Assembly (NCBI RefSeq): GCF_907163105.1
Contig: NZ_OU015321.1
Span: forward strand, 930,001 to 994,000
DNA length: 64,000 bases
Reading direction: 5' to 3'
DNA from: Cloacibacterium caeni
GTDB lineage: Bacteria; Bacteroidota; Bacteroidia; Flavobacteriales; Weeksellaceae
Shown: one piece after another, positions 45,175 to 53,370 of the stretch
Layout of the letters: each line of letters starts with the position of its first letter
How positions within the stretch are numbered: position 1 is the first letter of the stretch
Notes under the pieces: model-generated
What the model was told of the DNA's origin: nothing
Database searches by the model: none
The model's input: only the letters and a program-made list of their open reading frames with translations
Translations under genes and position numbers: made by a program

Positions 45175-45759
45175 TTATTTTCTTTTTAACCAATCTTTTA
45201 ATGAATATATAATACTGTTTCCACTTTCATCGACTGGATAAATAACATAATAGCCACTTGGAATATAAAATCCACTTGTATATTTAGTTGTACCATCTTG
45301 ATACTCTATTCGCGGATAAATTCTTAAGTATTCTGAACCGTAAAATGATTGTGAACTTTTATTAATTGGGAATAATGCAATATTGTTGATGTATTTAGCA
45401 GCATCACCTAATCCCAACTCCCAATTACACCATTTAGAATCAATTGCTGATTGTGTAGCAACAAGTATAAATTTATCACATGTTTCAATTTTTTCTTTAA
45501 GCTTTAAAGCAGTTGTTGCATTGGTGTTTTTTGGCATAGATTCATCCATCCAATCAACATAAATATTCACCCCTTCATCTTTTAAAAATGCTATTACATC
45601 TTGCAGAATAGAAAATTCATCATGTTTGTGAGATAAAAATACCATTGGCTTATTTTTATCTCTACTATAACTCTCATTTAGATTTACAATATTATCTGCT
45701 GAAAATGTTTTAGTTTTTTGTCTATACTGTGATAATTGAAATTCATTAATAAAGCTCAT
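45175..45759 (-). CDS. TIR-domain protein (cassette gene 4)
   Basis: 194 residues. TIR core: KPMVFLSHKHDEFSILQDVIAFLK (strand A and first helix), VNIYVDWMDESMP, ETCDKFILVATQSAIDSKWCNWELGLGDA. The Glu after WCN (E114) is at the place of the catalytic Glu of TIR NAD-cleaving enzymes. The N-terminus (1-35) is a helical lead and the C-terminal 60 residues are beta-rich (YIPSGYYVIYPVDESGNS). Last gene of the four-gene TIR/SLOG operon, 2 bp after the ThsB-like gene. It may be an effector or a signal-making enzyme. Confidence 0.88.
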   Translation of the reverse strand: MSFINEFQLSQYRQKTKTFSADNIVNLNESYSRDKNKPMVFLSHKHDEFSILQDVIAFLKDEGVNIYVDWMDESMPKNTNATTALKLKEKIETCDKFILVATQSAIDSKWCNWELGLGDAAKYINNIALFPINKSSQSFYGSEYLRIYPRIEYQDGTTKYTSGFYIPSGYYVIYPVDESGNSIIYSLKDWLKRK

Positions 45760-45761
45760 AA

Positions 45762-46451
45762 TTACTTTATGATTTTTGTTACACTATATTCTTCTTTTAC
45801 ATCTCTTAATTCTATAGCCTTATCTAAATAAAAATTTGGATATTTTTTAAATTCTTCCCACTTAACCGACTTTATATATGAACATTCTCCATGATAAACT
45901 AATGAACCATTCGAACACAAACTTGTTTCTTGTTGTTTTTTATTAAACATATTTTCTCTTAAAATCTGAAATAAGAAAAGTGTATTATAATTAGTACAAT
46001 TGCAAATACTATCATAATTTATATAATAACTATAACTTCCAAACTCATCAGGTAAAACAACTGCCAAAATACCATTTGATAAACTTGTACGACCTTGTCT
46101 GGTATATTCTTTTAATGAATATGAAATTTCCCAAGGAATCCATTGATTTTTTTCATCTTGCATTGTATTTTTCATTCCTTTTGAAACAATTACAATTGTG
46201 ATACTACTATCATATATCTTATCCCTAAGACTAGATGCAATATATTCATCTGAAAAATCGGCAAGACTTTGTCCATCATCTTCACCTTTGTAAATATGAT
46301 CTTCACTTGATAAAATATTAGACAATTCATTCACATAATGTCTAACTTTTGTTTGGACTTTTTGCTTGCCCCAAAAAGTATCTTCATAGATATTTAAATC
46401 TTCTACACTTGTGTCACCATACTTATACGAAACAAAAACTTTTCTTCCCAC
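45762..46451 (-). CDS. ThsB-like TIR protein (DUF1863 type, cassette gene 3)
   Basis: 229 residues. The start KVFVSYKYGDTSVEDLN, followed by a long charged insertion, DDGQSLADFSDEYIASSLRDKIYDSSITIVIVSKGMKN and QWIPWEISYSLKEY, is the pattern of the DUF1863/MTH538 TIR-like domain found in Thoeris ThsB. The Glu of WIPWEI (E108) is the predicted catalytic residue. In Thoeris, ThsB senses infection and makes a cyclic-ADP-ribose-type signal. Here the partner ThsA is absent; instead a stand-alone SLOG gene ends 4 bp upstream. Confidence 0.9.
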   Translation of the reverse strand: MGRKVFVSYKYGDTSVEDLNIYEDTFWGKQKVQTKVRHYVNELSNILSSEDHIYKGEDDGQSLADFSDEYIASSLRDKIYDSSITIVIVSKGMKNTMQDEKNQWIPWEISYSLKEYTRQGRTSLSNGILAVVLPDEFGSYSYYINYDSICNCTNYNTLFLFQILRENMFNKKQQETSLCSNGSLVYHGECSYIKSVKWEEFKKYPNFYLDKAIELRDVKEEYSVTKIIK

Positions 46452-46455
46452 AATA

Positions 46456-47064
46456 CTATATTTTTTCCATTAAAAACTTTTGAAATAAACTCATATAACC
46501 ATAATCTTTAAGAAACCTCTCGTTTTTTTGTTCTTCGGGTAAAAGATTATCATAAATAATTTTAGTTGCTGCACCAGTACTAGCAATAGGTAATATTAAA
46601 GCTTGTGGATGTCTATCAATAAACATTTTATATTCACCTTCTATACCTTTTTCTTTATCTCCCTCAATTCCTTCCATACCTCCAATAAAAACTGCTGCTG
46701 AAAATTCAAATTCATCAAGTATTCTTTCTCTCATATGTAATAAAGATTTATCCCTATCATTATCAATTACATCAGTCAATATCACATTGTTAAATTTATT
46801 ATTGTCTTCAGGAAAATATTTTTCAAAAAATTTTGACTGATAAATGGTTACATGCTCTTGTATATTTAAGTTTAGTTTTTTCATTACATAATATACAAGA
46901 GGAGTGATAGAAGGATGACCTCCCCAAACTAATCTATGATGTGGTAGTACAACTGTAGTCAATGCAATAACTGCATCTCGAATTGCAATAATATCTGCGG
47001 TATCTATATACTTAGAATCTCTTTCAGGTAAAGGAATACTCGCTGACAGAAAGATGTTCTTCAT
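46456..47064 (-). CDS. stand-alone SLOG-domain protein (cassette gene 2)
   Basis: 202 residues from the ATG at 47064, whose ATGA overlap with the upstream stop favours it over the ATG at 47082. The N-terminal block NIFLSASIPLPERDSKYIDTADIIAIRDAVIAL, then HRLVWGGHPSITPLVYYVMKK and AAVFIGGMEGIEGD, follow the Rossmann-like SLOG fold (GGHP...TP nucleotide-binding loop). SLOG domains bind NAD- or ADP-ribose-derived ligands, and in Thoeris the ThsA SLOG senses the TIR product. Here it carries no effector domain, so it must act by binding a partner. Exact SLOG subfamily not certain. Confidence 0.82.
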   Translation of the reverse strand: MKNIFLSASIPLPERDSKYIDTADIIAIRDAVIALTTVVLPHHRLVWGGHPSITPLVYYVMKKLNLNIQEHVTIYQSKFFEKYFPEDNNKFNNVILTDVIDNDRDKSLLHMRERILDEFEFSAAVFIGGMEGIEGDKEKGIEGEYKMFIDRHPQALILPIASTGAATKIIYDNLLPEEQKNERFLKDYGYMSLFQKFLMEKI

Positions 47065-48257
47065 TTCGTTGTTTCTAGCCATGATTTAAATTCTTGTTTT
47101 TTTAAAGTTAAAATATCTTTTTTAAAGTTATCATTTAACCAATCTAAATGATTTAACCATTTATCTCTAATTCTTAGGTCATCGTAAATTAATCGAATTG
47201 AAATATTTGGATTCTTTTGGAATTCATGTCGAATTTCAGCTGATTGACAACTAGTTGATTGAGGAACACCAATTGTAGGTATATAAATTATTCTTTTACC
47301 AGATGGCAAGTCTTCCGTCAAAAATTTTTCTGGTTGAACTGTAATATTACGCCCACATTGATGTGCAATATTTCTAAACTCGGTTATTAGATTATCCTGT
47401 CTTGCTGCTAAATTTCTAGCTCGTACTGACTCAACCTTCTGAATAATTTCTTCAACAATTCTGTTGATCAATTTTGATTGGTCTTTATTGTTGTATATAT
47501 TATTTACAAAATCATAATCGTTTAATTTCATTGGATAACTTATATGGGAAGCGGAATCAATATTTTTAATTTTATGATTAGGCCAAACCAATTGTACAAT
47601 ACCAATTTGTTTGGATCCTGCTTCTGCAAATTCTTCTTTACACCAATGACTTTCAAGAAAACTTGGAGTATTTAACAAAACTATTACATCACAATCTGTC
47701 ATTCTGTGCCATAATTCGTCTTGAAAAGGCTCACCTTTGCCTATAGAATGTGTATCTAAAAAAACATCATAATTATAAGATTCTAAAGCTTCATAAAGTT
47801 GTATTGCAATTGAAGTCGATTCACTTCTTTTATAACTAATAAATATTTTTCGTGTAGTTCGTAAAAGTTCAAATGCTTCCAAAATTATATTAGCTATTCT
47901 ATCTAATTCATTATCATTATATCGAATTCCATTCTGATTTGATAAAATACATGGTATTTCCTTGGAAAATGCACCTTCATCTGGATTGCCAAAATAAATT
48001 GGTAAAATCATTGTCCCGTCTTTTAATAATTTATCAGTTATATCAAGATGCTTATGATTTCCTTCTATATCACCAAAATATAAACCAAATGCAGGCTGAT
48101 TTCCTTGATAATCAGAAGAGATTTGATTAGCTTCAATAAATTTTATGATAGAGTCTGGCAGATTTAAATCTTTTATTTTTTCTATTAATTTAGATATAAT
48201 ATGTGTCTTTTCAGGACAATCTGAACCTAAAAGAATGAGTTGATATTTATATTCCAT
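47061..48257 (-). CDS. multidomain TIR protein (cassette gene 1)
   Basis: 398 residues in three parts. Residues 1-130 form an alpha/beta domain that I do not recognise (YQLILLGSDCPEKTHIISKLIEKI; MILPIYFG). Residues 136-235 are a TIR domain: RKIFISYKRSESTSIAIQLYEAL, YDVFLDTHSIGKGEPFQDELWHRMTDCDVIVLLNTPSFLESHWCKEEFAEA, with predicted catalytic E208. Residues 300-398 form another alpha/beta part (RIIYIPTIGVPQSTSCQSAEI) of unknown role. First gene of the cassette. Upstream lies the broken PD-(D/E)XK gene, so its promoter should be within 48258-48355, but I find no strict TAnnTTTG. Confidence 0.85.
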   Translation of the reverse strand: MEYKYQLILLGSDCPEKTHIISKLIEKIKDLNLPDSIIKFIEANQISSDYQGNQPAFGLYFGDIEGNHKHLDITDKLLKDGTMILPIYFGNPDEGAFSKEIPCILSNQNGIRYNDNELDRIANIILEAFELLRTTRKIFISYKRSESTSIAIQLYEALESYNYDVFLDTHSIGKGEPFQDELWHRMTDCDVIVLLNTPSFLESHWCKEEFAEAGSKQIGIVQLVWPNHKIKNIDSASHISYPMKLNDYDFVNNIYNNKDQSKLINRIVEEIIQKVESVRARNLAARQDNLITEFRNIAHQCGRNITVQPEKFLTEDLPSGKRIIYIPTIGVPQSTSCQSAEIRHEFQKNPNISIRLIYDDLRIRDKWLNHLDWLNDNFKKDILTLKKQEFKSWLETTK

Positions 48258-48355
48258 TAATTCAATATTATTAAGTTTTCTAGTTATTCGTTACAAATTC
48301 AAACTTTCTACAACCCCTCGCATCAACACTGGGCAAATAGGTTTTATACTAGCTT

Positions 48356-48754
48356 TTAACTGCTCATTGATACGCCTGCATATATTTTATTTTCTATCAG
48401 TAGAGCTTCACCTAATGAATTGGTAATTAAAATATCAAGCCTACCATAGGGCGTAGAATATTCCCGATGTACTGCCACATCTTGATACGCAAACTGATAT
48501 TCTGGGGGCAGAATATCTAACTTTATAAGAGTCTGTATAAATGCATCTAAGAATTTATGCTCAAACTGATGACTGGCATTGGGATCTAATAGTTCTGCAA
48601 GAATAGAAGAATGCGTGTTTTCATAATGGTTTACACCGCATATTCTAAACATATTAAAAGTATCTTCGTTTTTCGCAACTTCTAATTTTTTGTTTTTGAG
48701 AAACCAATTCACTTCTTTTAGAAGCTTTTCAGTTTCCATCATTTCAGTTTTCAT
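48356..48754 (-). pseudogene. PD-(D/E)XK nuclease family gene, truncated
   Basis: 132 codons. FNMFRICGVNHYENTHSSILAELLDP and YGRLDILITNSLGEALLIENKIYAG are the N-terminal half and the D-ExK core of a PD-(D/E)XK family (PDDEXK_4-like) normally 300-400 residues long. After YAG the frame goes out: bases downstream still resemble the expected DQ-EQLK continuation through two small indels, then similarity ends at about 48,320. The rest of the gene is missing at the border of the TIR cassette, consistent with replacement by that cassette. Confidence 0.75.
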
Positions 48755-48793
48755 AGTTTAGTTTTACTTTTTTAATTTTTATTTCTTTAATTT

Positions 48794-49921
48794 CTAATTC
48801 TCAACCCTCGTCATCTTTGCCAGCAACAATCCCTTCAATTCCTCTAGTTTTTGGTTTTCTTTTGCCTTAATTTCAATAATTTCAAATATTGGTTTTGTCT
48901 TACTTTCAAAATCTTGAAGTCTTCCCTCACTAATAATAACAATAGGGTAATTTTCTAATGTGATTCTATCAATATTTGGGAAAGTAGATCCTGTAACATC
49001 TTTAAGAATTTCATTAAGATTAGTCTTAATTAGCTGAATTAAATAAAGTTGATACTTTGAACTAATAGCACAAACTCCTCTTCCTATGGCATATTTATCG
49101 TCTGCAATTACATTTTTTCCAACCGTGCTACCTCTTACACAAAATATCAAATCTCCTTTTTTACAATATTTCTTAGGTTCAGTAGTCCATTTAGTTTTTA
49201 TTGTGAAATATTTTCCAAACTCAACGGGACCATTAATCAACGGACAACCATCACCTATTTCATTATAGCTTTCACCTTCTGGTGACTGTCCCATATTTAT
49301 CGTTGATATATCTGAAAGTATTCCCATTTTCCATCCATTGGGTAAATTTTCTAAATCAATCCCCTCCACAAACCACTGTTTATAAATCGTTTGTGCTATT
49401 TCTTCTAATTTGGCAATCAGTTGGTTGTTCAGGTTAATGCGTTTTTGTATCATGTGGTATTCGTTGACGATTTCTTGCTGTTTTTCTATTGCAGGTACTT
49501 TTATAGGAATATCACAAAAAGTATCCCAAGAAATCCCTCCACGTACATCTCCACCACTAACATAACCTACATATCTATCTGTTTCACTCCTAAATAACCA
49601 CATCTTTAAATATTCAGGCATCAAGATATTACTGTCTATTGGTTCAAATACATAATACGCTGATGACACAAGAGAGGGTTCTTCCTCAACATATAAATCT
49701 ACGGGAAGTTTTTCATCTCTACCTACACTCATTAACTTACACGCCAACTGATTTTTTTTGATAATTTTATAAGTTGACATATCTACTCCAATAGTATTAG
49801 CAAAAGACTTTATAAATTTCTTATCAATACTAACTCCAATAAGATTATTTACTTTTAAGTCTGTATTTTTAATACTAACTTCTTTTATATAATCGCCTAA
49901 TCTTTTATAACTTGATGTCAT
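48794..49921 (-). CDS. hsdS: type I restriction specificity subunit S
   Basis: 375 residues. Determines the bipartite DNA target of the HsdRMS complex. Two target-recognition domains, each followed by a conserved helix: first half ends WDTFCDIPIKVPAIEKQQEIVNEYHMIQKRINLNNQLIAKLEE, second half LPNGWKMGILSDISTINMGQSP ... ITLENYPIVI ... FESKTKPIFEIIEIKAKENQKLEELKGLLLAKM. Overlaps the hsdM stop by 17 bp. Both TRDs look complete. Confidence 0.93.
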   Translation of the reverse strand: MTSSYKRLGDYIKEVSIKNTDLKVNNLIGVSIDKKFIKSFANTIGVDMSTYKIIKKNQLACKLMSVGRDEKLPVDLYVEEEPSLVSSAYYVFEPIDSNILMPEYLKMWLFRSETDRYVGYVSGGDVRGGISWDTFCDIPIKVPAIEKQQEIVNEYHMIQKRINLNNQLIAKLEEIAQTIYKQWFVEGIDLENLPNGWKMGILSDISTINMGQSPEGESYNEIGDGCPLINGPVEFGKYFTIKTKWTTEPKKYCKKGDLIFCVRGSTVGKNVIADDKYAIGRGVCAISSKYQLYLIQLIKTNLNEILKDVTGSTFPNIDRITLENYPIVIISEGRLQDFESKTKPIFEIIEIKAKENQKLEELKGLLLAKMTRVEN

Positions 49922-51500
49922 ATCCTAACTCCTTAAAAACATTTAACAAATCTTTTTTAGATTGGGCTTCTTCTTGCAATAATTGGGTAATGTCTTGTTG
50001 CAATGCCTTCATTTTATCCTCATAATCTATCTGCTCATCTCGGTTTACAAAAGCAATGTACTTACTCGGCACCAGAGAATAATCTTTGGCTTTCACTTCT
50101 TCTTTGGTTGCACTGTAACAAAACTCTGGGATATCTTCATAAACGTTCAGCTTGCTTTCAGATGTTGTCTCATCCTGTCGAAGGCACTGCCAAGTATGAT
50201 ACGTTCCTGCAATTTCCTGAATCTCTTCTTCAGAAAATTGGATGTATTTTTTCTCAAAAGGGATGCCTTTTTGTCTTAAATCCAAGAACAATATTTCATT
50301 TTCACGGTTGCGGTATTGTCTAGTTTCATCAGGCAATTGTACCGTTTTTTCTTTTTTGTTTTTATTGAGAATCCAAAGGGTAACACTAATACCAGTGGTA
50401 TAAAACATATTTTGTGGTAAAATAACAATGGCTTCTACCAAATCATTTTCTATAAGTTTTCTTCTAATTTTATATTCTTCGCCACCGCCCGAAAGCGCTC
50501 CATTGGCCAAGATAAAACCAGCCACTCCGTTTTCAGAAAGTTTGGCTACCATATTCAGAATCCAAGCATAATTGGCGTTGCTGGTTGGTGGTACATCATA
50601 ACCTTTCCATCGGGCATCGTCCACCAATTCATCGGCTGCTCGCCAATCTTTTTGGTTAAAAGGTGGGTTTGCCATAATGAAGTCGGCTTTCAAATCGGGA
50701 TGTTGGTCTTTGCCAAAAGTATCGGCTGGTACATCTCCCAAATTGGCGGCAATTCCTCTAATCGCCAAATTCATTTTCGCCAATTTATATGTGGTTGCGG
50801 TATATTCTTGTCCGTAGATAGAGACTTCCTTTTTATTACCGTGATGGCTTTCTATAAATTTAATAGACTGCACAAACATCCCACCACTTCCACAAGCTGG
50901 GTCATAGATTATACCTTTGTAAGGTTCTATCATTTCGGCAATCAGGTTTACAATACTTTTAGGGGTGTAGAACTCTCCTTTTCCTTTACCTTCGGCAAGG
51001 GCAAATTTGCTCAAGAAATATTCGTAAACTCTCCCTACAATGTCTTGTTGCTTATCTTGTAAGGTGTTGATATTGTTAATGGTATCTAATAATGCTGCCA
51101 ATTTGCTCACATCCATATTCAGACGGGAGAAATAATTATCAGGCAAAGCGCCTTTCAGCGCAGGGTTGTTTTTTTCTATGGTGTGGAGAGCTGTATCTAT
51201 TTTCAGAGCAATATCAGCCTGTTTAGAATGTTCGATAATGGTGCTCCATCGGGCTTCTTCTGGCAAATAAAAGATGTTCTGCATATTGTAGAACTCTTTC
51301 ATTTCTATAAATTTCTCTTTGCCTTCTGCAATAAGTTCTGCTCTACGCTCTTCAAATTTATCACTCGCAAATTTTAAGAAAATCAGTCCCAGTACTACGT
51401 GTTTGTATTCAGAAGATTCTACCGTTCCTCTTAATTTATTGGCAGAATCCCAAAGCGTTTCTTCTATGGATTTAGTTTTTACAGTGCTTTTCTTAGCCAT
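49905..51500 (-). CDS. hsdM: type I DNA methyltransferase subunit M
   Basis: 531 residues from the ATG at 51500 (MAKKSTVKTKSIEETLWDSANKLRG). The longer frame to 51605 runs through the promoter and is rejected. N6-adenine methyltransferase: N-terminal helical domain, SAM motif DPACGSGGMFVQS (about 228), catalytic MANPPFNQKDW (about 302), and motif FILANGALSGGGEEYKIRRKLIE. It protects host DNA and is the first gene of the defence operon. Confidence 0.94.
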   Translation of the reverse strand: MAKKSTVKTKSIEETLWDSANKLRGTVESSEYKHVVLGLIFLKFASDKFEERRAELIAEGKEKFIEMKEFYNMQNIFYLPEEARWSTIIEHSKQADIALKIDTALHTIEKNNPALKGALPDNYFSRLNMDVSKLAALLDTINNINTLQDKQQDIVGRVYEYFLSKFALAEGKGKGEFYTPKSIVNLIAEMIEPYKGIIYDPACGSGGMFVQSIKFIESHHGNKKEVSIYGQEYTATTYKLAKMNLAIRGIAANLGDVPADTFGKDQHPDLKADFIMANPPFNQKDWRAADELVDDARWKGYDVPPTSNANYAWILNMVAKLSENGVAGFILANGALSGGGEEYKIRRKLIENDLVEAIVILPQNMFYTTGISVTLWILNKNKKEKTVQLPDETRQYRNRENEILFLDLRQKGIPFEKKYIQFSEEEIQEIAGTYHTWQCLRQDETTSESKLNVYEDIPEFCYSATKEEVKAKDYSLVPSKYIAFVNRDEQIDYEDKMKALQQDITQLLQEEAQSKKDLLNVFKELGYDIKL

Positions 51501-51527
51501 TGGTTTCCTATACTTTATTATTTCTCC

Positions 51528-51558
51528 CAAATATAACAAAAACCTCTCTTTATACCAA
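51528..51558 (-). promoter_or_regulatory. promoter of hsdM
   Basis: Minus strand: -33 TTG (51558-51556) and -7 TATATTTG (51535-51528), 20 bp apart, with 27 nt to the chosen ATG. This supports the 51500 start. Confidence 0.6.
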
Positions 51559-51762
51559 TAAGGAAAACCGTAATCAACTAAAATAATCATTAAAAATGTA
51601 ATCACTGAAAAACCCTATTCACAAAACCTACAAGTTTTCCCATTAGAATAATACAATAAATGCCATTGCAAACATCAATCAAAATGAAATCAATTCGGCA
51701 TAAATAGGCATCATCTTTGTAAACGTAAGACAAAAAATATTCAACAATAAAAATCTAAAAAA

Positions 51763-52173
51763 ATGAAAAAGAATTGGTTAGTATTCCTCATGATGTTTTT
51801 AATGTTTCCAATGGTTCATGCTCAAGAAAGCAGCTATCAACTTTCGAGTCACATTCTAGACATTTCTACGGGTAAACCTGCACCGAATGTAAAAATTGTA
51901 TTGCAAAAAAGAGATGCAAAAAACAATTGGGTATGGGTAGAAGAAAAAATCACCGACCAAAACGGCAGGGTAAAAGATTTCTTAAAACAGGACGGCAAAA
52001 ACAACACGGGTATTTACAAACTTACGTTTTACACCGCACCGTATTTTAAAAGTCTAGGTCAAAAATCCTTTTATCCCTTTGTAGAAGTGGTTTTTGAGTT
52101 GGCAGACCAAGAGCATTACCACGTTCCCATCACCCTATCGCCTTACGGCTACTCCACGTACAGAGGAAATTAA
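51763..52173 (+). CDS. hydroxyisourate hydrolase, secreted (transthyretin-like)
   Basis: 136 residues with a signal peptide (MKKNWLVFLMMFLMFPMVHAQ). The mature part YQLSSHILDISTGKPAPNVKIVL ... ITDQNGRVKDF ... YFKSLGQKSFYPFVEVVFELADQEHYHVPITLSPYGYSTYRGN is a full HIUase: the catalytic His of SSHILD, the Arg of NGRV, the HYHVP His and the C-terminal YRG-N (variant of the YRGS signature). It opens 5-hydroxyisourate in purine catabolism, here in the periplasm. Stands alone; no other uricase-pathway gene is in view. Confidence 0.9.
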   Translation: MKKNWLVFLMMFLMFPMVHAQESSYQLSSHILDISTGKPAPNVKIVLQKRDAKNNWVWVEEKITDQNGRVKDFLKQDGKNNTGIYKLTFYTAPYFKSLGQKSFYPFVEVVFELADQEHYHVPITLSPYGYSTYRGN

Positions 52174-52188
52174 AAATAAAAAGAATAG

Positions 52189-53367
52189 GTGGCTTCGACA
52201 AGCTCAGCCACCAAATCTTTTATTACACGGTGCCTGAGCGTAGTCGAAGGCAGCATCAAAAAAAAATCATAACTTAATCACCTCATCACCAAGAAAATTT
52301 CCACCCACAGTGGCTTCTACAAGCTCAGCCACCGTGTTATTTATTACTACTCTCGGTGCCTGAGCGGAGTCGAAGGCACATTCTTATTCCTCCCTGTGAT
52401 TTCGACTCCGCTCAATCACCGTATTATTTATTACTACACTCGGTGCCTGAGAGTAGTCGAAGGCACATTATTTCTATTGCATTAAATCCGTGTACTCTAT
52501 AGAACATCTCTGATGTTCCTTTGAGAACTCAAAAACGCCATCATTTCAAAAAATCTCCGTGAACTTTGTGTTATAGAAACTCAAAAACCAAGCAGAAAAA
52601 TTCCACCCTTTAGGGTCGGGGAAAAGAATTTTCCTCAACAAATGCCTGAGCCTCCCGAAGGCACCATTATTTCTATTTTATTAAAATCCGTGTGCTTTCT
52701 AGAACATCTCTGATGTTCCTTTGGGAACTCAAAAACGCCATCATTTCAAAAACTCTCCGTGAACTTTGTGTTATAGAAACTCCAAAACCAAGCAGAAAAA
52801 TTCCACCCACAGTGGCTTCGACAAGCTCAATCACCGTATTATTTATTACTACACTCGGTGCCTGAGCGTAGTCGAAGGCACCATTATTTCTATTACATTA
52901 AAATCCGTGTGCTCTATAGAACATCTCTGATGTTCCTTTGGGAACTCAAAAACGCAATTATTTCAACAACTCTCCGTAAACTTTGTGTTATAGAAACTCC
53001 AAAACCAAGCAGAAAAATTCCACCCTTTAGGGTCGGGGAAAAGAATTTTTCTCAACAAATGCCTGAGCCTGTTGAAGGCACGTTCTTATTCCTCCCTGTG
53101 ATTTCGACTCCGCTCAATCACCGTATTATTTATTACTACACTCGGTGCCTGAGCGTAGTCGAAGGCACCATTATTTCTATTTTATTAAAATCCGTGTACT
53201 CTATAGAACATCTCTGATGTTCCTTTGAGAACTCAAAAACGGTATCATTTCAACAACTCTCCGTGGACTTTGTGATATAGAAACTCCAAAACCAAACAGA
53301 AAAATTCCACCCTTTAGGGTTGGGGAAAAGAATTTTTCTCAATAAATGCCTAAGCCTCCCGAAGGCA
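52189..53367. repeat. 1.2 kb REP/BIME-like palindrome array (13 copies)
   Basis: Copies near 52189, 52229, 52311, 52355, 52396, 52440, 52641, 52811, 52855, 53058, 53097, 53143 and 53347. Outer stems are of three kinds (GTGCCT/AGGCAC, GTGGCT/AGCCAC, GTGATT/AATCAC) around a common loop GAGC..GTCGA or its complement. Several face each other across the linker CGTATTATTTATTACTACAC. No gene is present; frames such as that at 52858 are translated repeats. Confidence 0.88.
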
Positions 53368-53370
53368 ACA
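52463..53370 (+). repeat. four ~200-bp direct repeats within the array
   Basis: Units starting near 52463, 52662, 52879 and 53166 share ATTATTTCTAT..., AAATCCGTGT, GAACATCTCTGATGTTCCTT, AACTCTCCGTGAACTTTGTG, and (in most) CCACCCTTTAGGGT. A fifth partial unit is at 55176-55288. They are over 90 percent alike by eye and each is bounded by REP-like palindromes. Confidence 0.82.

Noticed and set aside
45762-47064. Standard type I Thoeris (thsA-thsB)
   Set aside because: The ThsB-like TIR is present, but the SLOG protein has no SIR2 or membrane effector domain, so no ThsA exists here.
51501-51605. 35-residue N-terminal extension of HsdM
   Set aside because: It runs through a good promoter (TTG / TATATTTG), is hydrophobic and unlike the family; MAKKST at 51500 is the usual type of start.
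52189-53367. CRISPR array
   Set aside because: Repeats are palindromic, alternate in orientation, vary in stem sequence and have conserved rather than unique spacers; no cas gene in the window.
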